Shown: positions 33,540-41,407, counted from the first letter of the stretch. The stretch: 64,000 nt of DNA from Sporosarcina sp. Marseille-Q4943 (GCF_943736995.1 NZ_CALSFT010000002.1:868001-932000); one strand, 5' to 3'. Notes: generated from the letters alone by a model not told the origin. Program-made: numbers and translations.

Positions 33540-33553
33540 GAAGCACGCATAAT
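33526..33553. repeat. Phased short-repeat array 5 (CGCATAA, two units 20 bp apart)
   Basis: CGCATAA at 33526 and 33546, same core and period as arrays 3 and 4. The first unit supplies the final codons and stop of the acetyltransferase gene. Confidence 0.7.
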
Positions 33554-33555
33554 CG

Positions 33556-33586
33556 AAAAAGCCGACCCTCAAAAGTCGGTTTTTTC
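33556..33586 (+). terminator. Terminator between the acetyltransferase gene and flgM
   Basis: CCGAC / GTCGG flanked by an A run and a T run; may work in both directions. Confidence 0.75.
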
Positions 33587-33659
33587 TCCCTTCTAAAGGG
33601 AACAATAAGCCAGGACCCCAAGGAAAAAAGCACAATTCCTGTTTTCCTCCAAAAGACCC

Positions 33660-33686
33660 TAAACGTTGTCACAAATCTGCCGAAAT
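33660..33686 (+). promoter_or_regulatory. SigD promoter of flgM
   Basis: TAAA (33660-33663), 15-bp spacer, GCCGAAAT (33679-33686), an almost perfect match to TAAA-N15-GCCGATAT. It lies about 37 bp before the flgM start. Confidence 0.85.
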
Positions 33687-33723
33687 AAGAGATAAGACCA
33701 TAAAACCGAAAGGAGCGAGTCAA

Positions 33724-33987
33724 ATGAAAATCAATAAAATCAACATTCCTGCAATCAATCCGTACCGGACGAACCAAATAAAAGCCGAGCAGGTAAAGGA
33801 ACAGGCGAAAATCAAAACAGATAAGCTTGAAATCTCTTCCGAAGCAAAGAAACTTTCCGAGACGTCTCCGATTACGACAGAACGAAACGAACGCGTGCAA
33901 CAGTTGAAAGCGCAAATCGAATCAGGGAACTACAAAGTGGACCCTGAAAAACTCGCTTCCAACTTGATCAAGTACTACAAAAAATAA
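33724..33987 (+). CDS. flgM: Anti-sigma-D factor FlgM
   Basis: 87 residues, ribosome site AAAGGAGCG. N-terminal MKINKINIPAINPYRTNQ and the C-terminal sigma-binding region RVQQLKAQIESGNYKVDPEK with LASNLIKYYKK are the FlgM pattern. Holds SigD inactive until hook completion, then is exported. A SigD promoter directly upstream gives the known autoregulatory loop. Confidence 0.95.
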   Translation: MKINKINIPAINPYRTNQIKAEQVKEQAKIKTDKLEISSEAKKLSETSPITTERNERVQQLKAQIESGNYKVDPEKLASNLIKYYKK

Positions 33988-34011
33988 CGACTTACGAAAG
34001 CAGGGGTCTCC

Positions 34012-34509
34012 ATGTCCATCGACACAATCCTAGCCATATTCGACAACTTGGAAAAATTGCATAAGAGCCTGCTTCGCATCGCAAACGAAAAAACGACGCT
34101 CATTAAAAACGGCGACATCAAAGGCATCGACCAGCTGATGAAAGAAGAGCAGGCTCATCTTGCAGCCATCGTCCAAATGGACAACGACCGGCAAAAAGCG
34201 GTCATCGCATACCTAAAGGGACAAGGACGTCCCGTGCCGATGAACCCGACAATCGCCAACCTGATCGATGCAGTTCCCGTACCGGAAAAGAAACAACTTG
34301 TGGAGGCGAAGGACCGTCTCCTGCATGCGATTCATGAATTGAAATGGCAAAACGACCTGAACCAGAAACTGACATACCAATCCCTTCAATTCGTGAATCT
34401 TTCGCTGGACATGATCCGCCCGCGTCTGGAATCGGCAACCTACTCAAAAACTGAAATCAACGGCAGAAAAGAGAAGAAGGACATACCGAACTTCGACTCG
34501 CAAGCCTAA
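34012..34509 (+). CDS. flgN: FlgN-family chaperone for hook-associated proteins
   Basis: 165 residues, all-helical; begins MSIDTILAIFDNLEKLHKSL and has the FlgN middle with QLMKEEQAHLAAIVQMDNDR. Presumed export chaperone for FlgK and FlgL, encoded directly downstream. AGCAGGGG serves as ribosome site. Confidence 0.88.
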   Translation: MSIDTILAIFDNLEKLHKSLLRIANEKTTLIKNGDIKGIDQLMKEEQAHLAAIVQMDNDRQKAVIAYLKGQGRPVPMNPTIANLIDAVPVPEKKQLVEAKDRLLHAIHELKWQNDLNQKLTYQSLQFVNLSLDMIRPRLESATYSKTEINGRKEKKDIPNFDSQA

Positions 34510-34524
34510 GGAGGAACACTCACC

Positions 34525-36069
34525 ATGCGCTCCACATTCATGGGACTCGAAACAAACAAACGCGGCTTGTTCACACAACAATCCGGCTTATATACAACAG
34601 GCCACAACATCAGCAACGCCAACACACTCGGCTACTCCCGACAACGCGTCAACATGCAAGCAACAGCCGGCTTCCCAGGCGTCGGCCTCAACACACCAAC
34701 AATGCCCGGCTTCCTCGGAACTGGTGTCGAAGCAGGATCGATTCAACGTATCCGTGATGGATTCGTTGACCAGCAGTTCAGACAAGAATCGAATAAGCTC
34801 GGCTATTGGGAATCAAGATCGAAAGCAATTTCGCAAATGGAAGACGTCCTAGCAGAACCGTCCGCATACGGCCTGCAACAATCATTGAGCGAATTCTGGT
34901 CATCGTTGCAGACACTTGCAGCTAATCCCGAAAACGGGGGCGCACGTGCAGTTGTGGTACAACGCGGGGAAGCAGTGGCGGATTCATTCAACTACATGCA
35001 CAAATCTTTGACCGAAATTCAAACGAATCTTGGCAAGGAAATCGGCGTAGCCACAAAAGACATCAACTCCATGCTCGAACAGATCGCAGACTTAAACCGT
35101 CAAATTGCGCAAGTAGAACCGAACGGCTATATGCCGAATGATTTGTATGATGCACGGGATATGTTGTTGGATGAACTATCAAGCTATGTACCAATTGAAA
35201 CGACATATGAAAAATCCGGTGGACGTACTTTGCCGATTGCGGAAGGTACGGTGACTGTATCTTTAAAAATGAAAAATGGTCCTGCTATTGAAATCGTAAA
35301 AGGTAAGGAGTTTGGAGAAATACAGCCTAACCCTTCAACACTAATCGATCCAACTAAAAATGAAAATATAGCTATTACTGGAATGACAATAAAAGATGCA
35401 AGCGGAACGACAGCTGATTACCCTCATTCAACTTTCCTGGATTCAGGAAGATTAAAATCGCTTGTCGATTCATACGGGTATACCGATGGGAACACAACAA
35501 AAGGTCTCTATCCGGATATGATAGCTGAGCTGAATAAAATGGCAGCTGCTTTCGCTAATGAAATGAATAAAGTTCATACTTCCGGCACGGATCTACGTGG
35601 CAATCTAGGCACTAATTTCTTTGACGGGAAAGTACCTGGAGATCCTTTTACAGCTGGAAACATTGTTGTCAATGACCAACTTAAAAAAGACCCGAATTTA
35701 GTGGCAGCTTCAGACTCTTCCGCTGGTTCGGCAGAAGTTGGAAATGGAAAAAATGCGAAAGCACTAGCCGATGTTCAATTTAGTGGATTAACAGCTCTAG
35801 GTGGGTCAACGATTCAAACCTATTACTCGGGAGTCATAGGGAAATTAGGAGTCGATGGACAACAAGCGGAGCGTCTTACATTTAACACGACAACACTACT
35901 TGGAGCTGTCTCCCACCGAAGAGACTCCATCAGTTCCGTCTCACTAGATGAAGAAATGACCGACATGATTAAATTCCAACAGGCGTATAATGCTTCTGCT
36001 CGGATGATTACAGTCGTAGACGAAACACTCGACAAAATCATCAATGGCATGGGTGTAGTCGGTCGATAA
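34525..36069 (+). CDS. flgK: Flagellar hook-associated protein 1
   Basis: 514 residues, ribosome site AAGGAGG. N-terminal GLETNKRGLFTQQSGLYTTG HNISNANTLGYSRQRVNMQA rod-type motif and C-terminal FQQAYNASARMITVVDETLDKIINGMG are diagnostic. The middle (about 210-450) is AT-richer and variable, as expected for the surface-exposed domain. Forms the hook-filament junction with FlgL. Confidence 0.95.
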   Translation: MRSTFMGLETNKRGLFTQQSGLYTTGHNISNANTLGYSRQRVNMQATAGFPGVGLNTPTMPGFLGTGVEAGSIQRIRDGFVDQQFRQESNKLGYWESRSKAISQMEDVLAEPSAYGLQQSLSEFWSSLQTLAANPENGGARAVVVQRGEAVADSFNYMHKSLTEIQTNLGKEIGVATKDINSMLEQIADLNRQIAQVEPNGYMPNDLYDARDMLLDELSSYVPIETTYEKSGGRTLPIAEGTVTVSLKMKNGPAIEIVKGKEFGEIQPNPSTLIDPTKNENIAITGMTIKDASGTTADYPHSTFLDSGRLKSLVDSYGYTDGNTTKGLYPDMIAELNKMAAAFANEMNKVHTSGTDLRGNLGTNFFDGKVPGDPFTAGNIVVNDQLKKDPNLVAASDSSAGSAEVGNGKNAKALADVQFSGLTALGGSTIQTYYSGVIGKLGVDGQQAERLTFNTTTLLGAVSHRRDSISSVSLDEEMTDMIKFQQAYNASARMITVVDETLDKIINGMGVVGR

Positions 36070-36088
36070 GAAGGGGGAAACAAATTAA

Positions 36089-36964
36089 ATGCGCGTAACA
36101 CAATCAATGCTATCCAACAACATGCTCCGTAACTTATCGACGAGCTACAATAAAATGGGCAAACTGCAAGAACAGCTCAGCTCCGGAAAGAAAGTGAACC
36201 GTCCATCCGATGATCCTGTCGTCGTCATGAAAGGCATGGGCTACCGGATGCAAGTAGACAAAGTCGCCACTTACCAAAAGAATCTTGGTGAAGTGAACAA
36301 CTGGCTCGACAGCTCCGATGACGCATTGGACGGAGTCGGACAAGCTTTACATCGTGCGAAAGAGCTCGTAACGAATGCAGCGAACACAGGGGCAATGACA
36401 CCTGAAGACCGTGATAAGATTAAAATCGAATTGGATCAGCTTCGTGAGCAAATAAGAGATCTAGCTAATACAAAAGTTGGGGATAAACATATTTTCAGTG
36501 GAACGAAAACTGACACTCCACTTTTCGATAAAACGAATAATACCTATCCGACAGATTCAACAGGGTTTGCAAAAGATGTAAATATAGAAGTGTTTGATGG
36601 AGTTTCATTGAAAGTAAACACGAGTGCAATTGATTTATTCAAAGGAATCGATGATGTATTTAACAGTATTACTGCAGAAGGTGATGACGTGAATTTTGGC
36701 GCTGCTATCAAGGATTTTGAAGATCAAATGGATGCGGTCCTAACAGCCCGCGCGGACATCGGGGCACGCTCCAACCGCGCAGAACTGATGAACAACCGTC
36801 TTGAAATGCAAGAAGGCGCAGCAAAAAGACAGCAATCCGAAAACGAAGACATCGACTACGAAAAGGTGATCACTGAAATGATCACCCAAGAATCGATTCA
36901 TCGTGCTGCTCTATCTGTCGGCGCACGCATAATTCAACCATCACTAGTAGACTTTTTACGATAA
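36089..36964 (+). CDS. flgL: Flagellar hook-associated protein 3
   Basis: 291 residues. Flagellin-like N terminus (MRVTQSMLSNNMLRNLSTSY, QLSSGKKVNRPSDDPVVVM) and C terminus (NRAELMNNRLEMQEGAAKRQ, ENEDIDYEKVITEMI). Joins FlgK to the filament. Ribosome site AAGGGGG. Confidence 0.95.
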   Translation: MRVTQSMLSNNMLRNLSTSYNKMGKLQEQLSSGKKVNRPSDDPVVVMKGMGYRMQVDKVATYQKNLGEVNNWLDSSDDALDGVGQALHRAKELVTNAANTGAMTPEDRDKIKIELDQLREQIRDLANTKVGDKHIFSGTKTDTPLFDKTNNTYPTDSTGFAKDVNIEVFDGVSLKVNTSAIDLFKGIDDVFNSITAEGDDVNFGAAIKDFEDQMDAVLTARADIGARSNRAELMNNRLEMQEGAAKRQQSENEDIDYEKVITEMITQESIHRAALSVGARIIQPSLVDFLR

Positions 36965-36975
36965 TCAATATGAAA

Positions 36976-37003
36976 GCGTTTGGAAGAACTCCGAACGCCT
37001 TTT
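36976..37003 (+). terminator. Partial terminator/attenuator after flgL
   Basis: GCGTTTGGA / TCCGAACGC (one wobble), loop AGAAC, then CTTTT. It lies inside the operon and may lower yviE expression. Confidence 0.6.
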
Positions 37004-37018
37004 AAAAAGGTGAAGCCA

Positions 37019-37573
37019 ATGAACATCCCACAATTGCAAATCCAAACGACACGCGGCATTCTAGGACTTCAAATTGATAAACCGGTCCAGGAAATCGAGC
37101 AGCCAAGAGCAACGCTCACCCAGGAACAACCTGCTGCCAGCCTGGAAATATCTACGTCAAGACCGCAACTTTCATTGGATACGACCGAAGTTCGTGCGGA
37201 TGTTGATTTGAAAAGCCCACTAAGACGTTCAGCTGAAAATGCTCAATACGGACACCAAAGTGTCATGGAAGGCATCGCACGCCGAGCGCAAGAAGGCCAA
37301 CAACTCGTCCAAATCGAAAAAGGCGGTAATGCAATAGTCGATATTGCCAAGCAGAACGGCACACCACCGCAAAAGCAACTAGATATCAAATTTGTTGGTG
37401 ACAGATCGAAAATCAAAATGGCTTTTCAACCGGGCTCTCTTTCAGTTAATGCAACACCTCAAAAGGCAATCAACGACGTCCAACTCAATAAACCGATTCA
37501 TAACTACACACCTGGCAAAGTAACCGGAGTTATGGAACAACACCCTTCTATCCAAATTGATTGGAAGATATGA
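37019..37573 (+). CDS. yviE: YviE-like flagellar operon protein (DUF6470)
   Basis: 184 residues from the ATG at 37019 (AAAGGTGAAG upstream); an upstream ATG at 36980 lies inside the hairpin after flgL. Begins MNIPQLQIQTTRGILGLQI, then TTRPQLS-like and DLKSPLRRSAENAQYGHQSV. Position between flgL and fliW matches B. subtilis yviE. Function unknown. Confidence 0.85.
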   Translation: MNIPQLQIQTTRGILGLQIDKPVQEIEQPRATLTQEQPAASLEISTSRPQLSLDTTEVRADVDLKSPLRRSAENAQYGHQSVMEGIARRAQEGQQLVQIEKGGNAIVDIAKQNGTPPQKQLDIKFVGDRSKIKMAFQPGSLSVNATPQKAINDVQLNKPIHNYTPGKVTGVMEQHPSIQIDWKI

Positions 37574-37600
37574 AGAACGTCATCTAAACGTTCTTTTTTT
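37573..37600 (+). terminator. Terminator after yviE
   Basis: AAGAACGT / ACGTTCTT followed by TTTTT. Confidence 0.85.
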
Positions 37601-37683
37601 ATGCAAGAAAACAGTAACATGCTATGCTATTTGATAAGAATAGTATGGACTTCAAGAGGTATCCCAACAAAGGAGCGACAGAC

Positions 37684-38121
37684 ATGCACATCCAAACAAA
37701 ATTCCACGGTGATATTAAAATTAATTCCGACCAAATATGGAACTTCCCTAAAGGCATTCCAGGATTTGAAGAGGAAAAGGAATTCGTCCTTCTTCCTATT
37801 GCAGGAAATGATATGTTCCAAGTATTGCAGTCATCCAATACACCATCAGTTGCGTTCATCGTCACAAACCCTTACACGCTAGTTGATGACTATTCATTCG
37901 ACATCGATGAACCGACAGTTGAACTGCTAAACATTGAAAAACCGGAAGATGTATTTGTACTCGGTATTCTCACACTCAAACAACCATTCGAAACTTCAAC
38001 AATCAACTTGCAAGCGCCACTAATTTTCCAAATGAATAACAGAACCGCAAGACAGATGATCATAAACGACAACCGCTTCGCATCTCGACACACAATTGGT
38101 CGATCGAAGGAGGCAAAATAA
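37684..38121 (+). CDS. fliW: Flagellar assembly factor FliW
   Basis: 145 residues from the ATG at 37684 (AAAGGAGCG upstream); an ATG at 37624 has no ribosome site. IWNFPKGIPGFEEEKEFVLL and the middle LGILTLKQPFETSTINLQAP are the FliW pattern. Binds flagellin and antagonises CsrA, giving homeostatic control of flagellin synthesis. Followed immediately by csrA. Confidence 0.93.
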   Translation: MHIQTKFHGDIKINSDQIWNFPKGIPGFEEEKEFVLLPIAGNDMFQVLQSSNTPSVAFIVTNPYTLVDDYSFDIDEPTVELLNIEKPEDVFVLGILTLKQPFETSTINLQAPLIFQMNNRTARQMIINDNRFASRHTIGRSKEAK

Positions 38122-38122
38122 T

Positions 38123-38344
38123 ATGCTAGTCCTCTCTCGTAAAACAAATGAAACGATAAAAATCGGTGATGACATCGAAATTCGTATCCTTGAAGTAAAA
38201 GGCGACACAATTCGCATCGGGATTGAAGCTCCAAAAAGTGTAGATATCCTTAGGGGCGAACTTGTGGAGTCGATTACTGAGTCAAATACAGAGGCTCTCA
38301 CCTTAGATGCTACACTCTTTAACCAGCTAACAAAGAAAGAATGA
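38123..38344 (+). CDS. csrA: Translational regulator CsrA
   Basis: 73 residues from the ATG at 38123 (GGAGG upstream, 1 bp after fliW). MLVLSRKTNETIKIGDDIEI, then RIGIEAPKSVDILRGEL, the canonical CsrA fold. Binds GGA motifs in the hag leader and blocks translation; here a matching AAGGA hairpin is visible in that leader. Confidence 0.95.
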   Translation: MLVLSRKTNETIKIGDDIEIRILEVKGDTIRIGIEAPKSVDILRGELVESITESNTEALTLDATLFNQLTKKE

Positions 38345-38354
38345 AAACCACAGA

Positions 38355-38385
38355 GATGCCTGGCAACCCTTCAGGCATCCATTTT
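38355..38385 (+). terminator. Terminator after csrA
   Basis: GATGCCTG / CAGGCATC, 9-nt loop, then CATTTTTG. Confidence 0.85.
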
Positions 38386-38448
38386 TGATTACACTGCAAT
38401 ACCTTCCACAAAATAAATCAAAATCCCACAAAATCTTTCAGAAAACGC

Positions 38449-38475
38449 TAAACTCCTAACGAACTTGTCCGATAC
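38449..38475 (+). promoter_or_regulatory. SigD promoter of hag
   Basis: TAAA (38449-38452), 15-bp spacer, TCCGATAC (38468-38475), close to TAAA-N15-GCCGATAT. It leaves a leader of about 100 nt. Confidence 0.85.
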
Positions 38476-38537
38476 TAATATTGTAAGCGGCAGTAACGAG
38501 TTCGGCCGGCTCTTACTCCGTGAGCAATAACTATTTA

Positions 38538-38576
38538 GGGTCACAAGGACGTGAACCCATAAACACTCAAGGAGGA
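38538..38576 (+). promoter_or_regulatory. CsrA-binding sites in the hag leader
   Basis: A stem GGGT-CAC / GTG-A-ACCC (38538-38558) displays AAGGAC in its loop, and a second GGA lies in the Shine-Dalgarno AAGGAGGA (38569-38576). Two GGA sites, one hairpin-presented and one on the ribosome site, is the known CsrA arrangement on B. subtilis hag mRNA. Confidence 0.7.
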
Positions 38577-38583
38577 AATTATA

Positions 38584-39693
38584 ATGAGAATTAACCACAA
38601 CATTGCGGCGCTTAACACACACCGCCAACTAGGTGCGAACAACACTCAAGCATCTAAAAACCTAGAAAAACTATCTTCAGGACTTAAAATCAACCGTGCA
38701 GGAGACGACGCAGCAGGTCTAGCAATCTCCGAAAAAATGCGTGGACAAATTCGTGGTTTGGATATGGCTCAAAAGAATGCACAAGACGGTATTTCTTTGA
38801 TTCAAACCGCTGAAGGTGCTTTGAATGAAACACATGCAATTCTACAACGCATGCGTGAATTGACTGTTCAATCACAAAATGATACTAATACTAATGACGA
38901 CCGTGATGCACTAAACAAAGAGTACCAAGCACTATCAACCGAAATTACTCGTATTGGGGATACTACTGAATTCAATAAGCAGAAGCTATTAAATAGTTCT
39001 TTAAGCTCAAGTGTTGCAACTGTTGGATCTGACTTATCCACAGATAATGGTATTGTTACTATCAAGTCTAATGGTGCTGAAGTTCTTGCTGGATATGAAG
39101 TTACAGTAGACGGATCTGAAATTACACTTAGCAATGGTGCAGGCAAGTCTGAAACAATTAACTTCGGTGGTGCACCTACAGGTTTTGATACAAAAGAAAT
39201 CAACTTTGGTTCTTTAGGAATTAGCATCGAAATTAATAGTAGTATTACAGACATCGCAGCTAATAATACATTCGATATCGCTGCTACAGGTTCTATAGAA
39301 TTGCAAATAGGTGCTAATAGTGGCCAGAAAATGACTGTAACTATTGGTGATATGCGCTCTACTGCTCTTGGTAATGGAACAAAGATAAGTGCAACAAGTA
39401 TTGATACAAAAGCGAATGCCAATACAGCTTTAGATTCAATTGATAAAGCTATTGAACAAGTTTCAAGTGAACGAGCTAACCTCGGGGCATTCCAAAACCG
39501 CCTAGAGCACACAATTAACAACCTCGGAACTTCTTCCGAAAACCTAACAGCTGCGGAATCACGTATCCGCGACGTTGATATGGCGAAAGAAATGATGGAG
39601 TTCACAAAGAACAACATCCTTACTCAAGCAGCACAAGCAATGTTGGCTCAAGCACAACAAACCCCGCAAGGAGTACTACAACTTCTTCGGTAA
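38584..39693 (+). CDS. hag: Flagellin (unspliced reading)
   Basis: 369 residues. N terminus MRINHNIAALNTHRQLGANN, SSGLKINRAGDDAAGLAISE; C terminus RIRDVDMAKEMMEFTKNNIL then AMLA-QAQQTPQGVLQLLR. The D2/D3 region (about 140-280) is AT-rich and variable. The last 14 codons (from 39649) and the stop lie within or directly before a group I intron core, and a second version of the tail, QANQQPQGVLQLLR, is encoded at 40023-40067. If splicing joins 39648 to 40023 the product is again 369 residues, differing at two positions. Confidence 0.93.
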   Translation: MRINHNIAALNTHRQLGANNTQASKNLEKLSSGLKINRAGDDAAGLAISEKMRGQIRGLDMAQKNAQDGISLIQTAEGALNETHAILQRMRELTVQSQNDTNTNDDRDALNKEYQALSTEITRIGDTTEFNKQKLLNSSLSSSVATVGSDLSTDNGIVTIKSNGAEVLAGYEVTVDGSEITLSNGAGKSETINFGGAPTGFDTKEINFGSLGISIEINSSITDIAANNTFDIAATGSIELQIGANSGQKMTVTIGDMRSTALGNGTKISATSIDTKANANTALDSIDKAIEQVSSERANLGAFQNRLEHTINNLGTSSENLTAAESRIRDVDMAKEMMEFTKNNILTQAAQAMLAQAQQTPQGVLQLLR

Positions 39694-40022
39694 TGTTGTA
39701 ACGGGCGTCTAATTTGGTAACGAGTTAGATGATCACTGGGTGAATTGCTGGAACCTCCTGAGAGCTCTTCTGCCACAGCGGAACTGGAAACGGTAAACGT
39801 GACGGCTTGAAAAACGGAGAGATTGGACAATCAGCAGCGAAGCCCCTGTCGGGAAACCGTGGGGAACGTTCAACGACTAGGATATACCGTCTAAGGCGTA
39901 CGCTATGGCGATGAAATCCGTAGGGTGTTACGAGTCGTAACATTCGAAGTGCCCAGCCCCTACAAGGCAACTTGAGGGTGAAGATATAGTCTATACCATG
40001 ATTGAAAGACATGGAGGCATAG
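39649..40022 (+). ncRNA. Group I intron candidate in the 3' part of hag
   Basis: Core elements are readable: P element GAATTGCTGGAA (about 39742), Q element CAATCAGCAGCGAAGC (39828-39843), R element GTTCAACGACTA (39868-39879) and S element AAGATATAGTC (39981-39991). P7 forms from GACTA (39875-39879) and TAGTC (39987-39991); P9 from CCATG (39996-40000) and CATGG (40010-40014). The 3' end is placed at G40022 because that restores flagellin codons. The 5' splice site is uncertain: either T39648 (in-frame exon joining) or T39718, where ATTTGGT can pair with GTTAGAT in a P1 with the usual U-G pair. No ORF lies inside. Confidence 0.8.
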
Positions 40023-40067
40023 CAAGCCAACCAACAACCACAAGGCGTACTTCAACTTCTACGTTAA
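40023..40067 (+). CDS. hag: Alternative 3' exon of flagellin (second C-terminal copy)
   Basis: Reads QANQQPQGVLQLLR then TAA. It is in frame with codon 355 of hag if the bases 39649-40022 are removed. This is the canonical flagellin C terminus of the genus-level relatives, whereas the unspliced tail has QAQQTPQ. It could be the true exon 2, or a remnant of a second flagellin gene. Confidence 0.65.
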   Translation, partial: QANQQPQGVLQLLR

Positions 40068-40076
40068 TCTGGTTAA

Positions 40077-40115
40077 TAAAACGCGGTCCGGAGTTTCCAA
40101 CCGCGTTTTTTATTA
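40077..40115 (+). terminator. Terminator of the hag transcript
   Basis: AAAACGCGGT / ACCGCGTTTT with a T run, after the second C-terminal copy and not after the first stop. So the transcript is built to include the intron and exon 2. Confidence 0.88.
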
Positions 40116-40210
40116 ATTTATTTGTACTAGAAAAGGAATGAAAAATATTTTCCACAATAACAACTAGCTAAACAAAGGAGTGTCGCCTAAGGTAATCAGA
40201 TAAATTATTA

Positions 40211-41086
40211 TCAAGCAATAGATTTAATTACCTCGACCGATTCCTTATTAATTTCTCTCCACTTATAGACCACTGACCAATAACTTCTCTGCAGAAGTTC
40301 CGCAATGTCTTTATCCCTATAACCAATAAGTTTTAGCCTAATCAATAATTCAATATCCTCCTCAGAATATGTCTTACTCCTATCATTTGAACTTGCAATC
40401 ACGTCATAATCAGGAAATTTTGCAGCCCATTCATTCATTTCCTTGTTAAATCTGAAATCCCAGTTAGTTTTATAATACATAGATGGACATGAGAGAATAA
40501 CTGGTCGTATTGCTTGAAAAAAATTGAAAGTTGCCTTTACAGTGGTTGTCTTTAATACATATCCTGAGCCATCTTTTCTTCTACTCATGGCAAGATTGAC
40601 ATTAAAATGCTCTCGAATGTGATCTCTAAGAAGTTGTAAATCTGTTTTTGTAAAGGATTGCAAATAAAGATAAATATGGGGAGTGAGATAGATTTTCTTT
40701 AATCGATGGTTTACTCGGCTAGTAATGGATAAGGAACCGTCATCCATGTACAATACGGCTAAGAAGTGGGGCAGTGTACACATTTTTATAATTTCCATGG
40801 GAATTCGTTTTGCACGGTCTTCATAGAAGATTTGTTCAAGCTCTGTGAATAGTGGCTGGGATTTAGAGAGTACTTCATTCTTTCCATTATTTAAATAAAA
40901 AAGGTCTTGTAAAAAGGATATTTTCCATTGTCGATATTCCAATTGAGCATGGCTGAAATGTTCCCGATAATTGCTGTTTACTCGTCTGGATTTTCCCGAT
41001 ATTTTCGTAAGTGTTCCGTCACCTAAGATGCTTGCGAATAAGACATTTGATTGGATCGGTGAAAGCAGCTCATTATATAAATACAA
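40211..41086 (-). CDS. LAGLIDADG homing endonuclease, free-standing
   Basis: 291 residues from a TTG start with AAAGGAAGTG 7 bp upstream. Two LAGLIDADG-type motifs: LFASILGDGTL (about 15-25) and LAVLYMDDGSL (about 109-119), each with the acidic residue at the catalytic place. About 90 residues separate the motifs. C-terminal HTH-like region (SEEDIELLIRLKLIGYRDKD, then IAELLQRSYWSVVYKWREI), as in some intron-associated endonucleases. It converges on hag from 140 bp beyond the intron; it probably drives homing of the intron although encoded outside it. Confidence 0.85.
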   Translation of the reverse strand: MYLYNELLSPIQSNVLFASILGDGTLTKISGKSRRVNSNYREHFSHAQLEYRQWKISFLQDLFYLNNGKNEVLSKSQPLFTELEQIFYEDRAKRIPMEIIKMCTLPHFLAVLYMDDGSLSITSRVNHRLKKIYLTPHIYLYLQSFTKTDLQLLRDHIREHFNVNLAMSRRKDGSGYVLKTTTVKATFNFFQAIRPVILSCPSMYYKTNWDFRFNKEMNEWAAKFPDYDVIASSNDRSKTYSEEDIELLIRLKLIGYRDKDIAELLQRSYWSVVYKWREINKESVEVIKSIA

Positions 41087-41215
41087 AGTTTCACTTCCTT
41101 TAAATATTCATCAATCGAACATATAGTCTATTTTATCATATTGATTCCTTGAGAGATACCTAAAAACAGAGTATTTTGTATATTTGAGTGAAGGTTATAA
41201 AAAATATTTCACTAA

Positions 41216-41407
41216 CCTGTATCCTTTTCCAAAAGAACACTCTATATAGCAAGTGAAGTGACATCATCGGCAGCTTTGCGCAGGAATTGGGATCAGCTTG
41301 TAGCGCAAGTGAAGCAGGAGCACCAGATACACAGAGGACAAGTTCATTATCTGCCGAAAAGGCGAGTGGACGAATTTGTATTGGATTTGACAAAAGGAGA
41401 AGCATAG
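41216..41407 (+). pseudogene. Short reading frame, likely gene remnant
   Basis: Open from 41216 with no ATG; the first plausible start is a GTG at 41258 with a poor ribosome site. Reads ALRRNWDQLVAQVKQEHQIH, then RGQVHYLPKRRVDEFVLDLT and stops at TAG 41405-41407. Codon composition looks coding, but the 5' end is lost. Not recognised. It lies between the endonuclease gene and a helical protein of unknown function. The rest of 41087-41215 shows nothing. Confidence 0.35.

Noticed and set aside
38868..39617. 249-codon minus-strand ORF inside hag
   Set aside because: Antisense shadow of the flagellin reading frame with low-complexity hydrophobic sequence and no ribosome site.
39725..40030. 101-codon minus-strand ORF across the intron
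   Set aside because: Overlaps the structured intron core; no start signals or family resemblance. The intron appears to be ORF-less.
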